A stretch of DNA of 29,141 bases, taken from Candidatus Uhrbacteria bacterium. GTDB taxonomy: Bacteria > Patescibacteriota > Patescibacteriia > UBA9934 > UBA11717. The stretch covers positions 1 through 29,141 of the forward strand of contig JABIWD010000019.1 in NCBI GenBank assembly GCA_018701105.1, in the 5' to 3' direction. The position numbers and the translations under genes were made by a program. Below, one piece after another: positions 7,339-14,348 of the stretch (within the stretch, counting starts at the first letter, position 1; each line of letters begins with the position of its first letter). A model generated the notes under the pieces. It worked only from the letters and a program-made list of their open reading frames with translations, was not told the origin of the DNA and did no database searches.

Positions 7339-7367
7339 TCCAATCGGAACACAAGATGTAGGGTTTT
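7314..7367 (+). promoter_or_regulatory. Pair of NrdR-box-like operators (18-bp perfect inverted repeat)
   Basis: Two perfect 18-base inverted arms (7314-7331 and 7350-7367) enclose 18 bases holding the -10. Within them lie 16-base boxes ACCCTACATCTTGTGG (7317-7332) and ACACAAGATGTAGGGT (7349-7364). Both fit the published NrdR consensus acaCwAtATaTwGtgt at all its strongly conserved positions. Their centres are 32 bp apart, the roughly three-turn spacing known for NrdR box pairs. NrdR is the nucleotide-sensing repressor of ribonucleotide reductase genes, and the next gene is a ribonucleotide reductase. A terminator role is unlikely because the loop contains the promoter -10. Confidence 0.75.
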
Positions 7368-7627
7368 CTGACTCTATGGTGTTCTCTCTGTGGTAGGGGT
7401 GTTAAAATGCCCCATGGTGACGCACATCGCCAAAGCTCTGACTTGCGGGAGTAGAGCTTTGATTATGTGTCGACAGCTTATCCGTGTGGGTATGCTGTTT
7501 TCTTTCGCCGGTAATCGTCATGCTGATTACTTAAACGAAAAGGTTGCTTCACTGCCGTTCGCAATGACGATCTGGTTGGTGCTTGCAATGTAGGGTCGGG
7601 TTCCATAAATCAAAATCAAACCTTAAT
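7368..7627 (+). other. Long structured 5' leader of nrdJ
   Basis: About 280 nt separate the promoter from the nrdJ start, in a region otherwise short of non-coding DNA. It holds a chain of hairpins: GGGG/CCCC at 7396-7413; a perfect 9-bp stem CAAAGCTCT/AGAGCTTTG at 7431-7461; a 10-bp stem with one mismatch at 7474-7497; and a perfect 6-bp stem GTAATC/GATTAC at 7511-7530. A 67-codon frame (7390-7593) crosses it but has no start signal or family resemblance. I see no cobalamin-riboswitch B12 box. The leader could be a regulatory RNA sensing nucleotides or B12. Confidence 0.5.
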
Positions 7628-10600
7628 ATGTCCACGACACAACAGGCCACACAGTCTTCAACTGCAACTAGTTCAGCAGATGCTGTGTGGAAGTTTATGA
7701 CTACTGTAAAGGCGGTCAAAAAAAATAGCGGTGAGGAGCAAGCATTTGATCGAGAAAAATTGTATCGATCAATCCATGCCGCAGTGAAAGATTCCGGTAT
7801 CAAAAACGAGTTCCATTATGCGGAGCGCGTTACAGGACACGTGATCACAAGACTGAACAAGGTTTACGATGGCGTACTGACTCCAAAGAGTGGAGATGTT
7901 AGAGAGATGGTCTCTGCGACGTTGATCGACAACAATCTTGCATTCGTCGCCCGAAAGTACATCGGGTTTAAGCAAAAATTGGTTCCAGCACATAACACGG
8001 AAGACAAGTACGGCGATGGCATCTCTATCGCACGTTACTACACGAAGGCGGGCGTTCACCCATATGATGTAATTTCATGGGAACGTCGAACGGCTTCTAT
8101 CAAGAACGAGAAGGGCGACATAATCTTCGAGCAAAAAGATGTAGAGGTGCCTTCGTTCTGGTCGCAGACAGCGACGAACATCGTGGTCTCAAAGTATTTC
8201 ACTGGAAAGGTCGGACAGCCTGGACGTGAGAGTAGCGCACGAGAGTTGATTGACCGTGTTGCAAAGACAATGAGCGGATGGGGTCGCAAGGACGGATATT
8301 TTCAAACAATAGAGGACGCGAATACTTTTGAGGCGGAGTTGACTCACATTTTGATTAACCAGATGGCGGCTTTCAATAGTCCTGTATGGTTTAACGTTGG
8401 AGTTGTAGAGACGCCACAGTGTTCAGCATGTTTCATCAACTCGGTGCATGACGACATGCGATCGATCATGAACCTTGCGACTACAGAGTCAATGCTGTTC
8501 AAGTTTGGATCAGGAACGGGATCAAACCTGTCTAAGTTGCGCGCATCTTGTGAGTTCCTTTCACGATCAAACGGAAAGTCCTCTGGTGTTGTTAGCTTCA
8601 TGAAGGGATGGGACTCGTTTGCCGGTATCGTAAAGTCTGGTGGAAAAACACGGCGAGCAGCCAAGATGGTAATGCTCGACATTGACCACCCGGATATCGT
8701 TGAGTTTATTGAGTGTAAAGTTAAAGAGGAGAAGAAGGCGTGGGCGTTGATTGAAGCCGGTTACGACGGATCGTTTACTGGAGAGGCTTACAAGTCTATC
8801 TTCTTCCAGAACGCAAACAACTCAGTTCGTGTTACGAATGAGTTCATGAATGCCGTGGAGAACGATGGAGACTTCAGCACGACTGAGCGTATTTCAGGAA
8901 ATGTTGCCGAGACATACAGGGCGCGCGATTTGATGCACAAGATGGCAGAGAGCGCTTGGTGGTGTGGAGACCCTGGAATTCAGTACGATACTACGATCAA
9001 CGAATGGCATACGGCTTCGAACACGGATCGGATCAACGGATCAAATCCATGTTCTGAGTACATGTTCTTGGACGATACTGCGTGTAACTTGTCGAGTTTG
9101 AACTTGATGAAGTACCGAAAGGGTCCAAACAATTCGGAGTTCGACGTGGTGAGCTACAAGCACGCGCTCGAGGTCATGACTACTGCTATGGAGATTTCTG
9201 TTGGAAACTCAAGCTATCCAACGCCGTCTATCGAGCAGAACAGTTACGACTACAGACCACTTGGAATTGGATATGCAAACTTAGGGGCGCTGTTGATGAG
9301 TCGAGGACTCGCTTACGATTCTGACGAAGGACGAAACCTTGCAGGTGCTCTAACCTCGATGCTGACTGGAGTTGCTTACGCACAGAGCGCGAAGATTGCT
9401 GACAAGAAGGGAACGTTTGCTGGGTTCGAGGCTAACAAGGAGCCTTGCATGAACGTAATGCGCAAGCATCGAGAGGCTGCGTACAAGACGTTGGACGCTG
9501 GAGTACCAGCAGAGCTTCAGGCGGCACATCGATTATCTTGGGATAGTGTTGTTGAGTTGGGAACAAAGCACGGTCTTCGCAATGCGCAGATTTCAGTGCT
9601 CGCACCAACTGGAACAATCTCATTCTTGATGGACTGCGCAACAACTGGAGTTGAGCCTGACATTGCACTCGTAAAGTACAAGTGGATGGTTGATGGCGGA
9701 ATGGAGAAGCTCGTGAATACGACTGTACCGGAGGCTTTGCGCTTCATCGGTTACTCAGACGCAGAAGCCACGGCTATTGAGGGTTACATCAAGGAACACG
9801 ACACTATCGAAGGCGCGCCTGGGTTTAAAGACGAGCATTTGCCAATCTTTGACTGTGCGTTTAAAGCTGCGAACGGAACTCGAACAATCCACTACATGGG
9901 ACACGTGCGAATGATGGCAGCAGCGCAGCCATTCTTGTCTGGCGCGATCTCGAAGACTGTGAACATGCCTGAGAGTGCGACGATCGAGGATATCGAAAAG
10001 GTATACATGGAGGGTTGGAAGCTTGGACTGAAAGCTATCGCGATTTACCGTGACGGTTCAAAGCGACAGCAGCCTCTTACGACATCGCTTAAGCAGAAGG
10101 ATGATGGGGCTACGGCTGATGGTGATGCTACAGAGGCGGTTGCAGAAGTTAAGACAGTTAAGGTGGAGACACCGGTTAACGCACCACGACGTCGACGACT
10201 TCCAGATGAGCGCCGATCTATCACGCATAAGTTCTCGATCGCAGGGCACAAGGGTTACCTTACGGTTGGTCTGTATGACGATGGGACGCCCGGAGAGATC
10301 TTTATAATGATGAATAAGGAAGGTTCTGTAATGTCAGGACTTGTAAACTCACTCGCGGCCACAACTTCAATCGCGCTTCAGTATGGTGTGCCATTGGAAG
10401 CGCTTGTGAACAAGTTCGCGCATATGCGATTCGAGCCATCTGGATTCACAAACAATCCAAACATCAAAATTGCTAAGTCAATCGTCGACTATATCTTCCG
10501 ATACTTGGCATACAAGTTCTTGAATACAGACGCGCAGCGCGCACTTGGTGTGAACTTGGATGTGGTAAATGATCTTGCGAAAGTGGAGGCTGAGACTAAG

Positions 10601-10807
10601 TCTGCAGCGCCAGTGTCGGAGAATCAGACGAAGTTGTTTGTCGACAATGCAAAGACAGTTGATGCAACACCGAAGGCAGTAACGCACACTTCAACATTCG
10701 ACAACCAGTCAGACGCACCGGCGTGTGGTACGTGTGGGGCAATGATGGTTCGTAACGCAGCGTGTTACAAGTGTTTGAACTGTGGAGCGACATCGGGTTG
10801 CTCGTAA
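7628..10807 (+). CDS. nrdJ: Adenosylcobalamin-dependent (class II) ribonucleoside-diphosphate reductase
   Basis: The 1059-residue enzyme reduces ribonucleotides to deoxyribonucleotides using a radical made from adenosyl-B12. It has an N-terminal ATP-cone-like domain (about 27-120) for allosteric control, then the ten-stranded barrel: FNSPVWFNVG, the reductant cysteine in QCSACF (C265 or C268), GSGTGSNLS, the active-site loop NPCSE (N473, thiyl-radical Cys C475, E477), and APTGTISFLMDC. The C-terminus is a Cys-rich zinc-ribbon-like tail (CGTCG...CYKCLNCG, ending TSGCS) typical of NrdJ. No intein interrupts it. ATG 7628 is chosen; an upstream in-frame TTG at 7583 adds 15 unconserved residues. 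It heads an operon with a Nudix hydrolase and a cobalamin adenosyltransferase and is probably repressed by NrdR. Confidence 0.95.
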   Translation: MSTTQQATQSSTATSSADAVWKFMTTVKAVKKNSGEEQAFDREKLYRSIHAAVKDSGIKNEFHYAERVTGHVITRLNKVYDGVLTPKSGDVREMVSATLIDNNLAFVARKYIGFKQKLVPAHNTEDKYGDGISIARYYTKAGVHPYDVISWERRTASIKNEKGDIIFEQKDVEVPSFWSQTATNIVVSKYFTGKVGQPGRESSARELIDRVAKTMSGWGRKDGYFQTIEDANTFEAELTHILINQMAAFNSPVWFNVGVVETPQCSACFINSVHDDMRSIMNLATTESMLFKFGSGTGSNLSKLRASCEFLSRSNGKSSGVVSFMKGWDSFAGIVKSGGKTRRAAKMVMLDIDHPDIVEFIECKVKEEKKAWALIEAGYDGSFTGEAYKSIFFQNANNSVRVTNEFMNAVENDGDFSTTERISGNVAETYRARDLMHKMAESAWWCGDPGIQYDTTINEWHTASNTDRINGSNPCSEYMFLDDTACNLSSLNLMKYRKGPNNSEFDVVSYKHALEVMTTAMEISVGNSSYPTPSIEQNSYDYRPLGIGYANLGALLMSRGLAYDSDEGRNLAGALTSMLTGVAYAQSAKIADKKGTFAGFEANKEPCMNVMRKHREAAYKTLDAGVPAELQAAHRLSWDSVVELGTKHGLRNAQISVLAPTGTISFLMDCATTGVEPDIALVKYKWMVDGGMEKLVNTTVPEALRFIGYSDAEATAIEGYIKEHDTIEGAPGFKDEHLPIFDCAFKAANGTRTIHYMGHVRMMAAAQPFLSGAISKTVNMPESATIEDIEKVYMEGWKLGLKAIAIYRDGSKRQQPLTTSLKQKDDGATADGDATEAVAEVKTVKVETPVNAPRRRRLPDERRSITHKFSIAGHKGYLTVGLYDDGTPGEIFIMMNKEGSVMSGLVNSLAATTSIALQYGVPLEALVNKFAHMRFEPSGFTNNPNIKIAKSIVDYIFRYLAYKFLNTDAQRALGVNLDVVNDLAKVEAETKSAAPVSENQTKLFVDNAKTVDATPKAVTHTSTFDNQSDAPACGTCGAMMVRNAACYKCLNCGATSGCS

Positions 10808-10818
10808 ACTGATCGTGT

Positions 10819-11331
10819 ATGCCAGAAATGTTAACAGCATTCATAGCAAATAAAGGATTACTAGTACGGCCAGATGGCAAGTGTTTGTTCATGCGTGATT
10901 CGGGTAAAATGCCCGGTCACGCTGGGACAGCTGGGCTTTGGGATATGCCAGGTGGTCGCATGGACATTGGCGAGACTGACATGGTTAAGACACTGGCTCG
11001 TGAGCTTTCGGAAGAGGTGGGGTACGAACTTCCTGAAGGATCGACCCCGGAAGTATTTTCTATCATGACGTGGAAGAACATGTCGGATTTGTGGATATGC
11101 GGACACTTCTATAGGATCGACGTTGATCAAAGATTTAGCCCAACCCTGTCTGATGAACACGACGAGTTTATCTGGGAGTTTCCTCACAAGATGATCAATA
11201 AGACAGACTCATCCAACGCGTTTAGTTGCGTATGGAAAGAATACATAGATAAGTACTCACCCGACGTATGGCAGGAGATATCAAGCCAGAGCTCGACCCC
11301 CGTATCAAAGGACGAACCGGTTTTGGGTTGA
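10819..11331 (+). CDS. Nudix hydrolase
   Basis: The 170-residue protein carries a Nudix box GGRMDIGETDMVKTLARELS followed by EEVGY (45-69) with the metal-binding E62, E65 and E66. The spacing from the first Glu (E52) to Arg-Glu is 8 residues instead of the canonical 7, so the loop-helix is slightly altered. Nudix enzymes cleave nucleoside diphosphates linked to another group; the WDMPGG entry to the box resembles MutT/ADP-sugar type members, but I cannot assign a substrate. It starts 11 bases after nrdJ and its 3' end overlaps the next gene by 64 bases in another frame, so it is certainly co-transcribed. A role in nucleotide-pool cleansing next to the reductase is plausible. Confidence 0.88.
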   Translation: MPEMLTAFIANKGLLVRPDGKCLFMRDSGKMPGHAGTAGLWDMPGGRMDIGETDMVKTLARELSEEVGYELPEGSTPEVFSIMTWKNMSDLWICGHFYRIDVDQRFSPTLSDEHDEFIWEFPHKMINKTDSSNAFSCVWKEYIDKYSPDVWQEISSQSSTPVSKDEPVLG

Positions 11332-11858
11332 TTCAGTTGTTTGAGGGGCATGGGAAAGGGAAGACCACGGCCGCGCTTGGGACTGCGTTGCGAGCAGTTG
11401 GTGCGGGGCACAAGGTTGCTATAGTTCATTTTGACAAAGGCGGTACACATTATTTTGAGCGTGATACGATCTCCAAATATTTTGGGGATCGTATTGAGTT
11501 ACATGGCACAGGGCGCGATCGGATCGATCCTGATAGTGGTAGATTCGACTTTACGATCACGGATGTGGATAAGTCAGAGGGTGAGCGTGGGCTTAAGATT
11601 GTGAGCGATATTTTTGCTCGTGACGAGCACAAACTCGTAATCATGGATGAGATCAACTCTTCGGCTGACCTCGGCATTGTGCAGATACAACGAGTACTAG
11701 AGGTGCTCGATCATAAGCCTGATGGTGTTGAGTTGATTATGACCGGGCGTGATGCTCCTGCTGAATTTAAGGAGCGCGCTCATCTCGTGACGGAGATGAA
11801 GTTAAAGAAGCATTACTTTTATTCAGGTGTTCCTGCTCGTGAAGGGTTAGATTTCTAA
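11268..11858 (+). CDS. cobO: Cob(I)yrinic acid a,c-diamide adenosyltransferase (BtuR/CobO type)
   Basis: The 196-residue protein has an early P-loop GHGKGKTTAALGTALRA (27-43), the acidic IMDEINSSADLGIV segment, and the C-terminal TGRDAPAEF...HLVTEMKLKKHYFYSGVPAREGLDF typical of the BtuR/CobA/CobO family. It transfers the adenosyl group of ATP to reduced cobalamin, giving the cofactor used by the class II reductase two genes upstream. No other cobalamin-synthesis gene is present, so salvage of imported corrinoid is likely. The start at 11268 lies inside the Nudix gene; no later in-frame ATG precedes the P-loop, so the 64-base overlap seems real. Confidence 0.9.
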   Translation: MAGDIKPELDPRIKGRTGFGLIQLFEGHGKGKTTAALGTALRAVGAGHKVAIVHFDKGGTHYFERDTISKYFGDRIELHGTGRDRIDPDSGRFDFTITDVDKSEGERGLKIVSDIFARDEHKLVIMDEINSSADLGIVQIQRVLEVLDHKPDGVELIMTGRDAPAEFKERAHLVTEMKLKKHYFYSGVPAREGLDF

Positions 11859-11864
11859 CTGGCG

Positions 11865-11873
11865 TGATACAAT
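11865..11873 (+). promoter_or_regulatory. Extended -10 promoter giving a near-leaderless mRNA
   Basis: TGA-TACAAT ends 9 bases before ATG 11883; no clear -35 is visible. The predicted RNA start is at or within a few bases of the start codon. Confidence 0.5.
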
Positions 11874-11882
11874 GTAGTCATT

Positions 11883-12212
11883 ATGGCAAAAAGAAAAGCA
11901 GCGTCGGCGCGGACAAATGAGAAGCTCGACACTATCCAAAAGGAGGGGAGAAAGCAAACACGGCTCGAGACGTCTACGCGAAAAGAGATGATCGAATTGA
12001 AAATGCAGTTGAAGCGGATGATTCGCGTTCACAAGTATTCGCTGATAGAACATCCGGCGCGTCTTCTCAGTTTTCAGTTCCTGATAGGATTGGTACGAGG
12101 ACTGGGGTCGTTCATTGGAGCTACAATCGTTGTTGGTTTTATAATCTATTTATTGAGCTCGCTTGGTTATACAGAAGTGCTGCAGGATTTTAATAGTCTG
12201 CGGTCGATTTAG
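11883..12212 (+). CDS. Small membrane protein, DUF5665-like
   Basis: The 109-residue protein has a Lys/Arg-rich, probably helical N-terminal half (1-50), then a segment QFLIGLVRGLGSFIGATIVV followed by GFIIYLLSSL (about 66-95) forming one membrane helix, and a short polar tail. The positively charged N-terminus followed by GLVRGLGS and a single helix resembles the DUF5665 family, whose role is unknown. The charged half should face the cytoplasm. It probably has its own promoter (11865-11873) and is followed by a terminator that belongs to the convergent minus-strand gene but could serve both. Confidence 0.7.
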   Translation: MAKRKAASARTNEKLDTIQKEGRKQTRLETSTRKEMIELKMQLKRMIRVHKYSLIEHPARLLSFQFLIGLVRGLGSFIGATIVVGFIIYLLSSLGYTEVLQDFNSLRSI

Positions 12213-12230
12213 CTAGACACAAAATTTTAG

Positions 12231-12272
12231 AAAAATAAAGAACCCCCAAAGCGCAGCTGCGCCCGGGGGTTC
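12231..12272 (-). terminator. Intrinsic terminator of the minus-strand orphan gene
   Basis: On the minus strand, GAACCCCC pairs with GGGGGTTC around an inner CGCAGCTGCG hairpin, followed by TTTATTTTT. It starts 8 bases after the stop. The A-rich plus-strand flank gives little plus-strand termination. Confidence 0.8.
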
Positions 12273-12280
12273 TCGTTGTC

Positions 12281-14116
12281 TCACGCAGCCTTGCCTTGCT
12301 CCGTGAGGATGCTCCTGATGCCGAGGAGCTTTTCGGGGAGGTCGTCGATGGGCGTATTGACCATCAGCTCTCTCACTCCCGAAAGGGTTGCGCTTACTTC
12401 GTGCTGACGGCAGAACACCGTCATCACCAGCCACGCCAATGTCGACGTCACCGCCCTCGGAAGCCTCGTGCGAGGAATCTTCGGGTGGTGGATCGTTCCG
12501 TTGGACCCGGTGTGAGCCATGTCCTTCTCGTTCGTGGCCACGTGCCACGTGCCGTCTTCCAGCATGCCCTCTGCCATCAGGTCCTTCAGGTCCTTCGGCA
12601 GCTCACGCTCCTGGATGCGCCACTCTCCGATACGGCACAGCTGGAGCAGGATCCGCTGGATGTCGTTGGACGACTCCATGCCGAGCTTCCTGTGGTTGAT
12701 ACCGAAGTACACGTGTCCACGCTCTGGGTGATAGTTGATCACCATATCAGCACCGCGGGCAAAACACCGCGAGGGAGCCGTCGGGTTCGACGAGCAGATG
12801 ACGGCGATGTAGCCGTCCTTTTCGCCGCCGACCATGATCGGCATGCTGTTCTTCTCTGCCTCCATGGCCACCAGGTCACCTTCGGCTTCCGTAACGGTGT
12901 ACATCCACCAGGTGTCCAGCGACTGCAGCAAGAACATCTTGGCCAGGCCACTGCTCTGCAGCTCCTGGCTGAGGTGCCGGTTGCCGTCGCGCTTGCGCAG
13001 CGCGATGACGATCGAGTAGAGCCCGAATGGGCTACGCGGATCTCGTTCGTCGAGTTCGGGGTTGCCCTTGTTCTCGGTGACTGCCTCTTCCTCATCCTCC
13101 CGCCGCTGCAAGAGGTTGCCCATTCCATCCAAGAACTCGCCGCGGAACGGCGTGGCCTTGTCGAGACTCCGGAGCTTCGCGATCACGTCCTCGAGCGCCA
13201 TTCCACGCTCGTACCCCAGACCCTCCGGCATGGAGAGGTGAGGGTTGGTGACCAGGAACCTCATGAACAGCCTGGTGTTGACGTCGGCGTACGGCGCGAT
13301 CGTTCGCATCCCGTACAGGTAGGTCTGGAGGCTCTTGAGCCGCCGCACCAACCACCTGGCCCTCGTCTTGCCCTTGGACTTGATCGAGGCGATGATGCCC
13401 GCGATCGTCATCCCTTGCTTGTAGGCGCGCGGCCACTGGATGTCCGGGTTGGCACAGAGCCACCGACATACGCCCTCCTCGACCCAGGGGTCGAGTCCGG
13501 GCGTTGGGTCGTGCGGGATGATGATCAGCGTCAACACGATGTCGATCGCCATCTTCACCTTCCCTCGGATCTGCTCTTCGGTCAGAGTCCTATCTCCGAG
13601 TTCACCCTTCGCGTTGACACACATCATCCGGCTGAGCTGCTTCCACAGCCACGAAAAACCGAATCGGTGCGCGCTGGCGTTGTTGTCCTTCTTGGCGACG
13701 TACGCCCTCAGGGCCTCGAGCCGGTTCCAAGCGGCGTCGAGATCCTTGACCGGGTGTCCGAGCTTCTTCATCACCTTGTTGAAGCGAACTCGGAGCTCCT
13801 TCTTGTTCATTCCCTCCAGCGGCATCGTTGCCGCCGCCAGACCGGGCTGTCCCTTCCCGTGTTCGTCACGGGCGCCGAAGAAGACACCGTAGAAGGTCCA
13901 GAAGAGCTCGTTCTCGAGCATGATCCGATTCGCGCCCGTCAATTCGGTCGCGGAGAGGGTCTTGAACCTCACCTGCTTGCTGGGGTCCTTCTGGCGGGAT
14001 CCATCCAGGTCGAAGGTTCTGATGCCGAACAAGAAGTCCAGCGCCATGGTCACGTCCTCGTCCAGGTGGGCGAAGTAGTGAGTCACGACTGTACTTGAGT
14101 AAACTGGTGAAAGCAC
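12281..14116 (-). CDS. Orphan 611-residue protein of unknown function
   Basis: I do not recognise this protein. It has no signal peptide and no clear membrane helix. The N-terminal two thirds (about 1-370) is basic and helical, with Arg/Lys-rich stretches (SIKSKGKTRARWLVRRLKSL, about 254-273). The C-terminal part has beta-rich, motif-like segments: MPIMVGGEKDGYIAVICS, ARGADMVINYHPERGHVYFG, INHRKLGMES, and GTWHVATNEKDMAHTGSNGT. The His/Asp/Asn content there could form a metal or nucleotide site, but that is speculation. GTG 14116 is chosen because AGAGAGG lies 6 bases before it; ATG 14047 is an alternative. Promoter, Shine-Dalgarno and terminator all fit the minus strand. It is markedly GC-richer than both flanks. 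Confidence 0.8.
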   Translation of the reverse strand: MLSPVYSSTVVTHYFAHLDEDVTMALDFLFGIRTFDLDGSRQKDPSKQVRFKTLSATELTGANRIMLENELFWTFYGVFFGARDEHGKGQPGLAAATMPLEGMNKKELRVRFNKVMKKLGHPVKDLDAAWNRLEALRAYVAKKDNNASAHRFGFSWLWKQLSRMMCVNAKGELGDRTLTEEQIRGKVKMAIDIVLTLIIIPHDPTPGLDPWVEEGVCRWLCANPDIQWPRAYKQGMTIAGIIASIKSKGKTRARWLVRRLKSLQTYLYGMRTIAPYADVNTRLFMRFLVTNPHLSMPEGLGYERGMALEDVIAKLRSLDKATPFRGEFLDGMGNLLQRREDEEEAVTENKGNPELDERDPRSPFGLYSIVIALRKRDGNRHLSQELQSSGLAKMFLLQSLDTWWMYTVTEAEGDLVAMEAEKNSMPIMVGGEKDGYIAVICSSNPTAPSRCFARGADMVINYHPERGHVYFGINHRKLGMESSNDIQRILLQLCRIGEWRIQERELPKDLKDLMAEGMLEDGTWHVATNEKDMAHTGSNGTIHHPKIPRTRLPRAVTSTLAWLVMTVFCRQHEVSATLSGVRELMVNTPIDDLPEKLLGIRSILTEQGKAA

Positions 14117-14248
14117 GATGTGCCTCTCTTTCTGTTGTTCGCGTGGTCTCCCACGCAGTTTCTGAGTGTTTCTGCTGTGTGTTTTACGCGAACGTTCGCG
14201 CAGTTTTTCTCGATCTTTATTGGTATCGCGAAAGAATCACGACGTGCA

Positions 14249-14277
14249 AATCTATCATAATTTGGGCCTTTTGTCAA
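14249..14277 (-). promoter_or_regulatory. Sigma-70 type promoter of the orphan gene, minus strand
   Basis: Minus-strand TTGACA (14272-14277), a 17-base spacer, and TAGATT (14249-14254) preceded by TGA. The leader of about 125 nt contains a 14-bp palindrome CGCGAACGTTCGCG (14189-14202) and a GCGTGG/CCACGC hairpin (14141-14156) before the Shine-Dalgarno. Confidence 0.75.
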
Positions 14278-14302
14278 GTTATCATGGGCAAAAACAGCCC
14301 TA

Positions 14303-14338
14303 ACGTGATTTATCACGTCGCTCGCGAGCGACGTGATA
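14303..14338 (+). promoter_or_regulatory. 28-bp perfect palindrome with three ACGTGAT sites; operator candidate
   Basis: Bases 14311-14338 form a perfect palindrome (two 14-base halves, TATCACGTCGCTCG and its complement). The element ACGTGAT occurs at 14303-14309, inverted at 14312-14318, and again at 14331-14337, so the first two also form a 16-base dyad. The right end overlaps the -10 of the penicillin-binding-protein promoter, taking the place where a -35 would be. Confidence 0.6.
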
Positions 14339-14342
14339 TAAT
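14334..14342 (+). promoter_or_regulatory. Extended -10 promoter of the cell-wall operon, leaderless start
   Basis: TGA-TATAAT ends 6 bases before ATG 14349, so the expected RNA start coincides with the start codon. No -35 is visible; the palindrome occupies that position. Confidence 0.6.
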
Positions 14343-14348
14343 AGGCTA

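Noticed and set aside
7390..7593. 67-codon frame in the nrdJ leader
   Set aside because: There is no ribosome site, no family resemblance, and it lies over the hairpins; better explained as untranslated leader, though translation cannot be excluded.
12296..14098. 600-codon open frame on the plus strand opposite the orphan gene
   Set aside because: Its composition is Arg/His/Val/Leu/Asp-rich in the way of an antisense shadow of GC-rich DNA. Promoter, Shine-Dalgarno and terminator all fit the minus strand.
14311..14338. 28-bp palindrome as a terminator or transposon end
   Set aside because: There is no T-run after it, no target duplication and no transposase nearby; its position on the promoter makes an operator more likely.
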